Positions 33,743-41,621 of a DNA stretch of 64,000 nucleotides are shown here, piece by piece (position 1 is the first letter of the stretch; each line of letters begins with the position of its first letter). The DNA is from Sphingomonas sp. TZW2008 (lineage in GTDB: Bacteria > Pseudomonadota > Alphaproteobacteria > Sphingomonadales > Sphingomonadaceae): contig NZ_BDJB01000015.1 of NCBI RefSeq assembly GCF_002117915.1, positions 62,001 through 126,000 of the forward strand, written 5' to 3'. Below the pieces are notes generated by a model that was given only the letters and a program-made list of their open reading frames with translations, was not told the DNA's origin and ran no database searches. A program made the translations under genes and the position numbers.

Positions 33743-34203
33743 GCGCGCCAGAGGCGGTCGCGGAGAAAATCCGCACCGACTTCGCCGCGATGGTCGCGAA
33801 ATTGAAGCGCATCGATCCACCCGACGGCCACAAATGGCTCCCTCAGGTCGGCCCGCTCGACTGGTGGAATCGCGACATTATTCTATCCGTGCGCGGCATC
33901 GGCCCCTCCATCTATCTGCGACGCGACCCCGCCAACGACGACGACCCTAGCCAGCTTCGGGTGGAGGTTCGCCTGAACTGGAACGAGGTCGGCGAGGCAC
34001 CCCGCCTGGACCTTCTACGGTGCATTCTCTGGTGCGAGCGGGGCCGCCGGATCGGCTTCGCCGCGAAAAGCCTGCTGCCGGCGAGCGCCGTCTTCCTGCG
34101 AGGCGCCGACGTCGACGAACTCTACACGCGCATCGCTCTCCACCTCGATCCCGCGCTCGCGACGTATCGCCGGTGGCTGGCGAGCCGCTACGACGAGGAC
34201 TGA
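33739..34203 (+). CDS. Hypothetical protein, 154 aa
   Basis: GTG start overlapping the previous stop. Helical N-terminus (residues 3-25) followed by a beta-rich domain with WWNRDIILSVRGIGPSIYL and RVEVRLNWNE. No membrane segments. Coupled on both sides (four bases to the next start), so it belongs to the same operon. Confidence 0.68.
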   Translation: MSAPEAVAEKIRTDFAAMVAKLKRIDPPDGHKWLPQVGPLDWWNRDIILSVRGIGPSIYLRRDPANDDDPSQLRVEVRLNWNEVGEAPRLDLLRCILWCERGRRIGFAAKSLLPASAVFLRGADVDELYTRIALHLDPALATYRRWLASRYDED

Positions 34204-34207
34204 GCCG

Positions 34208-35539
34208 ATGACGAACGTCCCGGACCGAGCCGACAGCTTCGATCCCACGGATCCGAACACCTGGATCGGCCGGGGCCGAACACCCGACCACGCTGCCGCC
34301 CTTGCCCAAGCGTGGCGAGACTTTCCGGATCACGAACCCCACGCCCCCCTCGACGCACGGATGGCGCGTTCACGCGAACGTGTGGCGGCGATGCGGCCCG
34401 TCAATGACGCGATCCGGGCGCATACCGAGGCGCAGCGCCAAGCGGACAATTTCGGCTTCCTCGAACGGAAAGCCAGCGCCGGACAGATCGACGACAGCGA
34501 TCTGGCGGTCCTAAGCGCCCGCGACAGCTACGCCTATGACTGGGACCGCGCCGTCCAGTACAGCCGAGGCTGGTACGCTGCCCACGCTGGATGGGAATAC
34601 CGACCCTGTTTGGACGGCCGGGCTGGCGGCGTTCACGCGCTGAAAGCAGCTTACGACCGGGGTTTTGAGGACGGTGGTGGTGACCGGTCGGACCTCTTCG
34701 ACGCGGCCCGACGCCGCAACGCCGCGGCGCTCCGAACCGGCAATCTGCCTCCCGTCGTGGGCGCCGCGCCGCCATCCCGCCCGCTTCCGAGCCAGTGGCC
34801 CCTTCCAAGCGACGAGCCTCGACCGGCTCGATGGGCAAGACGCCTACTGATCGTCAGTGCAGAACAAGGAGCCGCCGAAGGCCTGGGAAGCTTCCGTGTC
34901 CGAGACGAGCTAAGCCGCTTCCCGGGAGCGGATGCCATGACCGTGGTGCTGGTGACCGCCTCATCAGGGTTCGCCGCGCTACTAGGCCAGTGGTCCCCCG
35001 AGCCGCTGAGCCCGACCCGCGCCAGCGAACTTGCAGGTGAACCGGAGCAGATCCGGCGCTTGCAGGAGCTGATCGGTGGGCGAGACTTCGACGATGTTCT
35101 GGTGGCCGCCGATGGAGAGTACCTCCGGATCATCGACGCCGCCGCGTCCGTGCTACCTTTATGCCGCACCATGGAGCGCACGCGGAACACGCCGCTTCAA
35201 CAGCGAGCACACCTGCGAACCTGGCTCGGTCGGGGCTTTTCCGGCGATTTGAACATCGGCGCCGGCCATATCCGCTGGAGCAAGGTCACCAAAGGGCTGA
35301 CCGGCAAGCTCGGCGAGTTCACGGCTCGCTATGCCGGTCGGGCCGAAGGTGGAGGACACCTAATCGTCATCGAGACCGCTCCCGGCACCCTGGCAGCCGG
35401 GTTTGTCCGCGCTGACGGATCCCCGCTGGACCCGACAATTGCCTTCTCCAACAAGGCGAAACTCCGCGAAGCGATGGCGGCTGCTTTGCGCGCCTTCGGC
35501 GGAGCTACGCCGTCATACGGATCCCTGCTCGCAGCGTGA
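34208..35539 (+). CDS. Hypothetical plasmid protein, 443 aa
   Basis: Three parts are visible: an N-terminal helical region (1-110) rich in Arg and Asp, a middle part with a SRGWYAAHAGWEYRPC segment and a Pro-rich linker (185-215), and a C-terminal half with a beta-alpha pattern (LLIVSAEQGAAEGLG, MTVVLVTASSG). No catalytic motif recognised. Last gene of the unit begun at 32623. Confidence 0.7.
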   Translation: MTNVPDRADSFDPTDPNTWIGRGRTPDHAAALAQAWRDFPDHEPHAPLDARMARSRERVAAMRPVNDAIRAHTEAQRQADNFGFLERKASAGQIDDSDLAVLSARDSYAYDWDRAVQYSRGWYAAHAGWEYRPCLDGRAGGVHALKAAYDRGFEDGGGDRSDLFDAARRRNAAALRTGNLPPVVGAAPPSRPLPSQWPLPSDEPRPARWARRLLIVSAEQGAAEGLGSFRVRDELSRFPGADAMTVVLVTASSGFAALLGQWSPEPLSPTRASELAGEPEQIRRLQELIGGRDFDDVLVAADGEYLRIIDAAASVLPLCRTMERTRNTPLQQRAHLRTWLGRGFSGDLNIGAGHIRWSKVTKGLTGKLGEFTARYAGRAEGGGHLIVIETAPGTLAAGFVRADGSPLDPTIAFSNKAKLREAMAAALRAFGGATPSYGSLLAA

Positions 35540-35554
35540 CCCAGACGCCAGCGA

Positions 35555-35624
35555 CAGGAGGAGAGGGGGAAGCAGGAGGGCGGCGCGAAACGGAAACCCC
35601 CGACGCGCAGAACACGGAGTTGCC
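35555..35624 (+). promoter_or_regulatory. Purine tract and weak hairpin (leader family)
   Basis: Purine tract CAGGAGGAGAGGGGGAAGCA at 35555-35574. GCGCG (35583-35587) can pair with CGCGC (35604-35608). ACGGAGTTGCC precedes the ATG at 35625. Confidence 0.5.
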
Positions 35625-36083
35625 ATGACCCTCTCTGCCCAGGCGATCTTCGCCACCGCCCCACTCGGCGCGATCGTCCACTTCGCCAACGGCGAGCCAC
35701 GCCCGCCCGCACACCACAAGCGCAAGCTCCGCGCTTGGGAGGATAGAAACGGCAAGGGGCGTCTCACCCGCCGGTCGCCGGGGGGCGAGCGCTACCCTGC
35801 CGATTTCACGCTGCACCTCGGAAACTGGGGCGAAGCCGGCGCGATCGTCCTCTCGGTCAGCCGCAGCTTCCAGGTAACCAGCGAGTCGACCTTTCAGATC
35901 GAGCAAGTCCCCAGCGCGGGGCAGGCCCTGATCGTCACCGAGTTCGCCGGACGCATCGAGTTGCAGCATGTCGCCAACGATCGCGCGAGCGCCGAAGCGT
36001 GGCTGACCGAACATCGCTATCACAATGCGCGCATCGAGATCGTCGAGCCGACCGCCGCCGAGCCATCTCTCGCGCCGACGTGA
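35625..36083 (+). CDS. Hypothetical protein, 152 aa
   Basis: Starts MTLSAQAIFATAPLGAIVHFANGEPRPP. The segment HHKRKLRAWEDRNGKGRL is strongly basic and could bind nucleic acid; the rest is beta-rich with FTLHLGNWGEAGAIVLSV. The start is chosen at the ATG with CGGAG upstream rather than the much longer open frame. No family recognised. Confidence 0.68.
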   Translation: MTLSAQAIFATAPLGAIVHFANGEPRPPAHHKRKLRAWEDRNGKGRLTRRSPGGERYPADFTLHLGNWGEAGAIVLSVSRSFQVTSESTFQIEQVPSAGQALIVTEFAGRIELQHVANDRASAEAWLTEHRYHNARIEIVEPTAAEPSLAPT

Positions 36084-36106
36084 TCTACAGCCGCCCACAT
36101 CACCCC

Positions 36107-36150
36107 CGAGGCGGCAGGTGAACGATCCGACTCACGACCTGCCCGCCTCG
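36107..36150. repeat. 13-bp imperfect inverted repeat upstream of the next gene
   Basis: CGAGGCGGCAGGT (36107-36119) pairs with ACCTGCCCGCCTCG (36137-36150) with one bulged base. No T-run follows, so it is more likely a leader structure than a terminator. Confidence 0.5.
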
Positions 36151-36195
36151 ACTCATTCTTCTGGACCACGTGCGTCCAAAAGCGAGGATACGACG

Positions 36196-36579
36196 ATGCA
36201 GAGGCTCATCACCCATAGCTGCGGCCATGACCAGAGCCACGGTATCAACGGCCACTTCGCGGCCGATTCTGACCGGCAGGCGAGCCGCCTCTCACGGCAG
36301 AAATGTCGGAGCTGCTACGACGCGGCCAATGCGGTGCGCGCGGCCGAGGATAGCGCAGCCATCGCCGACCTGGCGCTCGTTCCTCTGACGGGCAGTGAGA
36401 AGCAGGTCGCATGGGCCGAAACGCTGCGCACGAAGCGCATAGCAGCGGTGCGGAAACGCAGCCCGAAAACGGTCGAATGCCTCGCCTCGATCGCCGACGC
36501 GAAATGGTGGATCGACAACCGACGTGTTCCTGATGCGACAATAATCGCGTCGGCGTTACCGCCAGCCCCGATCGCCTAA
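36196..36579 (+). CDS. Small zinc-binding hypothetical protein
   Basis: 127 residues. N-terminal pattern ITHSCGHDQSH ... KCRSC (residues 5-40) offers a Cys/His metal site. The middle LTGSEKQVAWAETLR and DAKWWIDNRR are recurrent in short plasmid proteins of this sort. Helical overall. Ribosome binding site GCGAGGA is modest. Confidence 0.68.
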   Translation: MQRLITHSCGHDQSHGINGHFAADSDRQASRLSRQKCRSCYDAANAVRAAEDSAAIADLALVPLTGSEKQVAWAETLRTKRIAAVRKRSPKTVECLASIADAKWWIDNRRVPDATIIASALPPAPIA

Positions 36580-36606
36580 CGACGCGCCCGGACTGAAGGT
36601 GCCGCG

Positions 36607-37194
36607 ATGGACTATAATCCCCGCGTCGCGAACGTCTCGCCGGAGGAGTTCGCCGAACTCCTCGCGATCGTTCGTTCCGAACCCGACCGCGCCACGCTGA
36701 CGGAAGATGATCGCTGGCGCCGGGACTATGCCGAAGAGCAGCGCCGGAAGCGCATCATCGGCCACCAGCAGGACCTCTTCGGCGCCGCGACAACGGTCCA
36801 CTATCGACGCAACGCTCCGGCGTCCGAGGTGGAACGCCCGCCGGTCGAGACGATCGATGCCAAGTTGAAGCGCATCGCGGGCGACCCCCTTGCGACGTTC
36901 GGGCCGCCCCGTTCCGACCGACCGTCCTACCTCTCACCCGACGCGAAAGCGGCGGTGATCGCGGTCGCGTCGAATTGGCTACGCGTGCGCCAGAGGGTCC
37001 GCATCGTCGACGCCCCAGGAACCGTCGACCCGGCTTTTGGACCTCAGCTGTTCCTCGGCCGCAGCGGCGTAGTCTGGCGGCTGTGTGGCGGCGCGTTCGC
37101 GGATCACTGCTATGTCTTCCTCGACCCTGTCGGTGGCGAGCGCACACAAAAGGTTGCGTTCGTCGAGCTGCGAGACCTCGCGCCTGCCGAATAG
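36607..37194 (+). CDS. Hypothetical protein, 195 aa
   Basis: Starts MDYNPRVANVSPEEFAELLAIV. Acidic helical N-terminus (10-55), a linker, and a C-terminal beta domain with VRIVDAPGTVDPAF, FLGRSGVVWRLCGGAFADHCYVF and VAFVELRDLAPAE, which may be an SH3-like barrel. GAAGGTG precedes the start. Confidence 0.68.
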   Translation: MDYNPRVANVSPEEFAELLAIVRSEPDRATLTEDDRWRRDYAEEQRRKRIIGHQQDLFGAATTVHYRRNAPASEVERPPVETIDAKLKRIAGDPLATFGPPRSDRPSYLSPDAKAAVIAVASNWLRVRQRVRIVDAPGTVDPAFGPQLFLGRSGVVWRLCGGAFADHCYVFLDPVGGERTQKVAFVELRDLAPAE

Positions 37195-37237
37195 CTCCGG
37201 AACGATCGTGAGAGCTACGCGCGTGCTTCGGGCGATC

Positions 37238-37283
37238 AGGAGGGGAGAGGGAGAAGATCGCGCGATCTCGAGGAGATTGCAGC
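37238..37283 (+). promoter_or_regulatory. Purine tract, palindrome and RBS before the Mom-like gene (leader family)
   Basis: Purine tract AGGAGGGGAGAGGGAGAAG at 37238-37256, perfect 14-bp palindrome AGATCGCGCGATCT at 37255-37268, GAGGAGA at 37270-37276, GTG start at 37284. Confidence 0.62.
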
Positions 37284-38096
37284 GTGCTCACCACAAGAAG
37301 CCAGCGATGGCGCGAGAAGCGAAGCCTCTACGTTGACGACCTCAGCGTCATCGACCCCAGGGCATATTCGGTGGACGTGATCGAACAGAAGGCAGCACGG
37401 GCCTTCGTTGCCGTCCATCACTACCTGCCGACATGGCCGGCCGCGCAGCTCGCGGTCGGTCTCTTCGGGCCTGGCCGAGGATGTCGGGCGAGCCTTGTCG
37501 GCGTAGCAGTCTTCGCCGTGCCGGCGATCGGATCGGTCATCACCCGCCACGCCGGGCTCGCCAGCGACAGCGGGACGACCCTCGCGAGGTTCATTCTGCT
37601 CCCCGACGTCGCCGGCAATGGCGAGAGCTTCTTCCTTTCTCGCGCGCTTGGTCACTTGCGCCGGGAGAAGCGCCAGCTCGAAGCCGTCGTCTCCTACTCC
37701 GATCCAGCGGCGGGGCACATCGGGCGGATCTATGCAGCGCTCTCGAGCGCCTACCGAGGTCAAATGCCGGAGCGCACCTCCTACCACATCGGAGCGCAAC
37801 CGATATCCGGGCGAACGCTGTCGAAGATCCGGCTCGGAGAACGAGGCGCATCCGGCGCCATCGACCAGATCGTCGCTTTCGGCGCTCCCCGTCCGACGAT
37901 CGGCGAAACGCCGGCCGACTGGCTCGTCCGTCTGACCCGTGAGCGCGTACTATCCCGCGCGCGTCATCCAGGCCTGCACGCCTACTGCTTCGAGATCAGC
38001 CATCGAGCCCGCCAAGCCGGGGCGAAGCTACCGCGGAAGCCGTACCCGACGGTGCTGACGCTCCCTCACCCCGAACTCCCCCTTCTTGCCGCCTGA
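37284..38096 (+). CDS. Mom-like DNA modification protein (GNAT fold)
   Basis: 270 residues from a GTG. It resembles phage Mu Mom, which adds a methylcarbamoyl group to adenine in DNA and blocks host restriction. The landmarks are AVHHYLP (43-49) with the conserved histidine, the GVAVFAVP strand, ARFILLPDVAGNGESFFLSRAL (the GNAT-like core) and VSYSDPAAGHIGRIY (136-150), which matches the SYADP..GH.G.IY signature with D140. I have no alignment; the call rests on these motifs. An anti-restriction role on a conjugative plasmid is sensible. Confidence 0.72.
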   Translation: MLTTRSQRWREKRSLYVDDLSVIDPRAYSVDVIEQKAARAFVAVHHYLPTWPAAQLAVGLFGPGRGCRASLVGVAVFAVPAIGSVITRHAGLASDSGTTLARFILLPDVAGNGESFFLSRALGHLRREKRQLEAVVSYSDPAAGHIGRIYAALSSAYRGQMPERTSYHIGAQPISGRTLSKIRLGERGASGAIDQIVAFGAPRPTIGETPADWLVRLTRERVLSRARHPGLHAYCFEISHRARQAGAKLPRKPYPTVLTLPHPELPLLAA

Positions 38097-38120
38097 TGCG
38101 GCACTCGCCGGAGACAGACC

Positions 38121-38507
38121 ATGGCAGACATTCGCCAGCTTCCCGTCATGACTGCTGCCGATGCGAAGAGCATCGGATTCGGTACGTTCAATGACGTGCC
38201 GACGCTGCCCGTCGATATTCCCGACCACGACTTCACGATCAGCGCGAGGACGTCCGATGGCCGGCGCCTCACGATCTACTTCGGCGTCTACGGGCCAGGG
38301 CGCCCGCCCGAGTTCGTCGACATCCAGTACCACGATGCTGCCACAGTCGCCGCAGCGCCTGACGGCGCAACGGTGCCAACCTTCGACTTTTTCGGGACGA
38401 CGTCCAACGGCGTGCAGACGTTCGACAGTCGAACGGTTCTGCCGGATCACAAGCCCACCTTCCTCTGTGTCCTGATGGACCGACCGAAACAACCGGAGTC
38501 GGCATGA
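38121..38507 (+). CDS. Hypothetical protein, 128 aa
   Basis: CCGGAGACAGACC precedes the ATG. Predominantly beta-rich (DFTISARTSDGRRLTIYFGVYG, VPTFDFFG). No family recognised. Stop overlaps the next start by ATGA. Confidence 0.66.
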   Translation: MADIRQLPVMTAADAKSIGFGTFNDVPTLPVDIPDHDFTISARTSDGRRLTIYFGVYGPGRPPEFVDIQYHDAATVAAAPDGATVPTFDFFGTTSNGVQTFDSRTVLPDHKPTFLCVLMDRPKQPESA

Positions 38508-38818
38508 TGCACAGCGTCGCGGTTTTCTTTGTCCAGCGCCTCTTGGGTGGAGCCGAAGAGGGCGGATGGTACTACGAAGCCGGAGACCTTAGCACCGAAC
38601 CGGAGCTGGTCGCGTTCGGCACCACCTTCGCGTTCGGGCACGAGACCCGTGCCGACGCGGTGGCCGCTGAGATCCAAGCGCATCTCGATCGCGACTGGAA
38701 CGTCGGCGATCACGCGCGCCCGCTCGACAGCGTGTTGAGCGCGGGGCGCTGGGAGGCACGCACATTCGAGGGCTGGCCCCCCACTTCGTTTCCGGCGGAG
38801 CGGCCTCGGTACGGATGA
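38504..38818 (+). CDS. Hypothetical protein, 104 aa
   Basis: Starts MMHSVAVFFVQRLLGGAEEGGWYYEAG; coupled to the upstream gene through a four-base overlap. Small mixed alpha/beta protein with two conserved-looking Trp/Tyr clusters. No family recognised. Confidence 0.64.
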   Translation: MMHSVAVFFVQRLLGGAEEGGWYYEAGDLSTEPELVAFGTTFAFGHETRADAVAAEIQAHLDRDWNVGDHARPLDSVLSAGRWEARTFEGWPPTSFPAERPRYG

Positions 38819-38883
38819 ACCAAAGGCGGCTTGCAAGCACGGCCGCTCCGCCGAGCGAAGCGCAGCAAAGGCACCACGCCGAC

Positions 38884-38949
38884 TAGAGGGGAGAGGGCAG
38901 GGAAGGGCGAGCGGGCGAACGAGCGCCCCAGACGCCGGAGACACCTGCC
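38884..38949 (+). promoter_or_regulatory. Purine tract, hairpin and RBS before the GHKL gene (leader family)
   Basis: Purine tract TAGAGGGGAGAGGGCAGGGA from 38884, hairpin GGGCG-AACGAG-CGCCC at 38913-38928, CGGAGA at 38936-38941, ATG at 38950. Confidence 0.62.
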
Positions 38950-40629
38950 ATGCACCTGCCTTCCACCATCCGGGCAACCGTCAGCCCGACGATCCTCACC
39001 AAGGTCGGCCGCCTTTTCAACGGCACCGTCGACGACGTCCTAGCAGAACTGCTCCAGAATGCGCGACGTGCCGGCGCCAGCCAGGTCGAGGTCGCGACCC
39101 TCGATCTCGCCGGTCAGTCGGTGCTGGCGATAGGCGACAACGGTCGCGGCATCGACGATCCGAGCGCATTGCTCCGCCTCGGACAGTCCGAGTGGGCCGA
39201 CGCGATCGCCGTAAGCGAAGATCCCGCCGGCATGGGCTTCTTCAGCCTGGCCGGCCAAAGGGTCGAGGTTCGCTCCTTCTCCGCAGCAAGCGGCGCTGGT
39301 TGGCGGATCACCATCGAGCCGGACGCGTGGCAAAGCGGAGCGGCAATCGCCGTCGAGCCCTTCGACATCACGGCAGGCACCGAGATCCTCATCGACACTC
39401 CCGAGGCCTGGGACGATCGCATTGCGGCGGCCGTCGCGGAGGCAGCCCGATTCTATCCGGTCGCCGTCGGCTTTAACGGCCAGCCTCAAGCTCGAGAGGA
39501 CTGGCTCGCCAAGGCGGTCTATGTCGAGGAGTGGAACGGCAGCCGGATCGGCGTCTTTCGCGACAGTCCACGCGGCCGCGACTCCCGCTCGATCAACTTC
39601 CACGGCCTGACCGTCGCCTGCCGGTTGTCTGAGGTCTCGGAGGTGGGTCGGGGCGGGGCGTGGCGCGCGTTGGTCGACATCGGCGACACTCCCGGTCTTC
39701 AACTCGTTCTTCCAGCTCGCAAGGAGGTCGTCCAGACAGCCGGCCTCGAAGAGACGCGGATCGCCTGCAGGCGCGCGATCTACCGCGCGATCGCGCGCGA
39801 ACCCCGGCACCGCCTCGCCTTTGCGGAGTGGGAACAGGCACGAGGTCTCGGCGTCGAGCTCGCCGCAGCAACCCCGTACCTGTTCGGTTGGCAAGCACCA
39901 TCGAACGACAGCAGCATGGCCGGCCTCATGGGCGAAGCCGTGAGCGACGTTCCCATGATCGTGATGCCGGACCTCTCACCGGATATCGGCCAGTCCGCCG
40001 GCCGAGCGCTTCGTCAAGGCAAGCCGCTCGGTGCCCGCCTTGTCTTCGAGGAAAGCGCATTCGAGGGCTATGGCTGGTACGACGCCCTACCTGTCATCGA
40101 GGACATCTCCTTCCTGGTCGACGTTGATGGTGAGCACCACCGTTACAGCGAAGCCGAGCAATTCACCGGTCCCGGCAGGAGCGGCCCTGTCGACGCCATC
40201 TCCTGCGAAGTTACCGTCCCGAAGCTAAGCGGCTCGCCGCTCCAGTTTCCGGCCGACCTCCTGATAACGGACCCGAACGGCTTTTCGCAGCTCGACGAGA
40301 TCGCTGTCCTGTTCACGGATCCTACGTCGATCGCGGTCGACGACTTGGTCGACCTGCTTGAAGCGGCCGTCTTCAGCGACAGCGACGACAGCGACGCCGA
40401 CAGCTACCAAACCCAGCAAGCCGACTTCCGCCGTGACGCGAGAGACTTCGCACGCCGCCTCCTATGCGGCGACGATGAAGCCCTACTCGAGAAGATCCGC
40501 GAGGCGGTTGACCGGTATGCCGCCTCGTCGATCCCCGAAGGCCGCCGGATCGTCATCACGCTGACGGCCGGCTCTACTGAGGTGATGTTCGACGATCCAC
40601 CGGCGAGCGCGACCAGCGCAGCCGCCTGA
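38950..40629 (+). CDS. GHKL-type ATPase
   Basis: 559 residues. The N-terminal 200 residues carry the Bergerat ATP-binding fold: N-box ELLQNARRAGAS, G1 box IGDNGRGID and G2 box AGMGFFSLA. This is the fold of Hsp90, MutL, gyrase B and MORC-like proteins. The rest has no kinase or mismatch-repair domains that I can see, and the C-terminus is acidic (a run of Asp/Ser at about 475-490). ATP-driven dimer closure is expected; the target is unknown. Related stand-alone GHKL proteins occur in defence and anti-defence loci. Confidence 0.85.
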   Translation: MHLPSTIRATVSPTILTKVGRLFNGTVDDVLAELLQNARRAGASQVEVATLDLAGQSVLAIGDNGRGIDDPSALLRLGQSEWADAIAVSEDPAGMGFFSLAGQRVEVRSFSAASGAGWRITIEPDAWQSGAAIAVEPFDITAGTEILIDTPEAWDDRIAAAVAEAARFYPVAVGFNGQPQAREDWLAKAVYVEEWNGSRIGVFRDSPRGRDSRSINFHGLTVACRLSEVSEVGRGGAWRALVDIGDTPGLQLVLPARKEVVQTAGLEETRIACRRAIYRAIAREPRHRLAFAEWEQARGLGVELAAATPYLFGWQAPSNDSSMAGLMGEAVSDVPMIVMPDLSPDIGQSAGRALRQGKPLGARLVFEESAFEGYGWYDALPVIEDISFLVDVDGEHHRYSEAEQFTGPGRSGPVDAISCEVTVPKLSGSPLQFPADLLITDPNGFSQLDEIAVLFTDPTSIAVDDLVDLLEAAVFSDSDDSDADSYQTQQADFRRDARDFARRLLCGDDEALLEKIREAVDRYAASSIPEGRRIVITLTAGSTEVMFDDPPASATSAAA

Positions 40630-40640
40630 TGGAGGTTTCC

Positions 40641-40961
40641 ATGGCCAATCTGACGACTGCTTTCGCGGACGATGCGGTCGCGATTGCCGCGGCCGCGATC
40701 GCCCTCGCAAGCGCGCTTCTCCTGTTCTCCCGACGGCACCGCGCGACCGCCATCGTGATCCTGGTGTCTGCCACGCTCACGCTCGGTCTTAACCGCTTCA
40801 TGGCGGCCCATCCGGAGCGGATGCCACGACCGGAAGAGAGAGGGCGGGGTGGAAGCGCACTGATTGAGAGCAATGGAGATCCCACGTGCGCGCCACCGTC
40901 CTGTTCATCTCTTCGACTGCTCACCTCCCGGTCTGGGAACGGATCGCCATCGAGCATCTGA
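40641..40961 (+). CDS. Small membrane protein
   Basis: 106 residues from the ATG at 40641, preceded by GGAGG. Two hydrophobic helices (about 7-32 and 35-52). The last 30 residues overlap the next gene in another frame and do not look conserved, so the true end may reflect read-through of a degraded tail. Confidence 0.5.
   Translation: MANLTTAFADDAVAIAAAAIALASALLLFSRRHRATAIVILVSATLTLGLNRFMAAHPERMPRPEERGRGGSALIESNGDPTCAPPSCSSLRLLTSRSGNGSPSSI
40832..40885 (+). promoter_or_regulatory. Purine tract before the DUF5983-like gene (leader family)
   Basis: Purine tract GGAAGAGAGAGGGCGGGGTG from 40832, then AATGGAGATCCCAC ahead of the GTG at 40886. No clear hairpin. The tract lies inside the end of the upstream membrane-protein ORF. 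Confidence 0.42.
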
Positions 40962-41200
40962 TCGACTGCGCTCCCCGGGACCCCCAGGGAGGGCGGCTGC
41001 GGATCGAGCACGATATCGTCTCCATCGAAGCGCACCAGAACGGCTTCCTCATAGCGACCGCAGTTCATGGCACGGGCGAGAGCCCGGACGGGATTTCGCC
41101 CGCGCTGTGGGCTCTGCTCGGTCACGCCGCAGCCGCCGGCGCGGCCTGGATCATGTTCGACCACGACGAACCCCCGACCTCCGACTTCCCCGTTTTCTAA
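40886..41200 (+). CDS. DUF5983-like small protein
   Basis: 104 residues from a GTG with GGAGA upstream. The pattern FISSTAHLPVWERIAIE, then HQNGFLIAT and WIMFDHDEPPTSDFPVF resembles the DUF5983 family of short plasmid and prophage proteins. No function is known for it. Confidence 0.58.
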   Translation: MRATVLFISSTAHLPVWERIAIEHLIDCAPRDPQGGRLRIEHDIVSIEAHQNGFLIATAVHGTGESPDGISPALWALLGHAAAAGAAWIMFDHDEPPTSDFPVF

Positions 41201-41218
41201 CCCTCGTGGAGATCCGCC

Positions 41219-41431
41219 ATGTGCGACACCGTCGTCGATATCCGTGCCCGGCTCTCGCCGCGGCGCGCGAGCCTCGCATCCTTCGAGAACGCCTATGCCG
41301 TCGCGGTGCAAACCCGCGAGGCGAGCGGCGTCGACCAGTTCGTCGTCAAGACGAATGACCCGATCCAACCCTTTCGCGTCACGCGCGACAAGCCGAGCGA
41401 GCCGGAAACCGTGCTCCTCCGGGTCGCATGA
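41219..41431 (+). CDS. Hypothetical protein, 70 aa
   Basis: GTGGAGATCCGCC upstream of the ATG. Starts MCDTVVDIRARLSPRRASL; short mixed fold. Its stop overlaps the next start by ATGA, which supports translation of both. Confidence 0.6.
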   Translation: MCDTVVDIRARLSPRRASLASFENAYAVAVQTREASGVDQFVVKTNDPIQPFRVTRDKPSEPETVLLRVA

Positions 41432-41619
41432 GCCGCGGGCCGATGCGGCGCGACGGACGCTACTCCATTGCGCGCGAGTTCTGCGGGCAGCCGAAGGCCC
41501 GACAGGTTGCCCGCTTCTGCGGCGACTGGCTCGGCCATGCACCGAACCGTCGCGGCGCACGCGCCATCATCGAAGCGCACCAGGCCGCCCGCGCCTTGGC
41601 GCTGACGCACGGAGGATAG
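41428..41619 (+). CDS. Small basic hypothetical protein, 63 aa
   Basis: Coupled to the upstream gene by a four-base overlap. Arginine-rich, helical, with the segment FCGDWLGHAPNRRGARAII. No family recognised; it is just upstream of the PP-loop gene and likely in its operon. Confidence 0.58.
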   Translation: MSRGPMRRDGRYSIAREFCGQPKARQVARFCGDWLGHAPNRRGARAIIEAHQAARALALTHGG

Positions 41620-41621
41620 CC

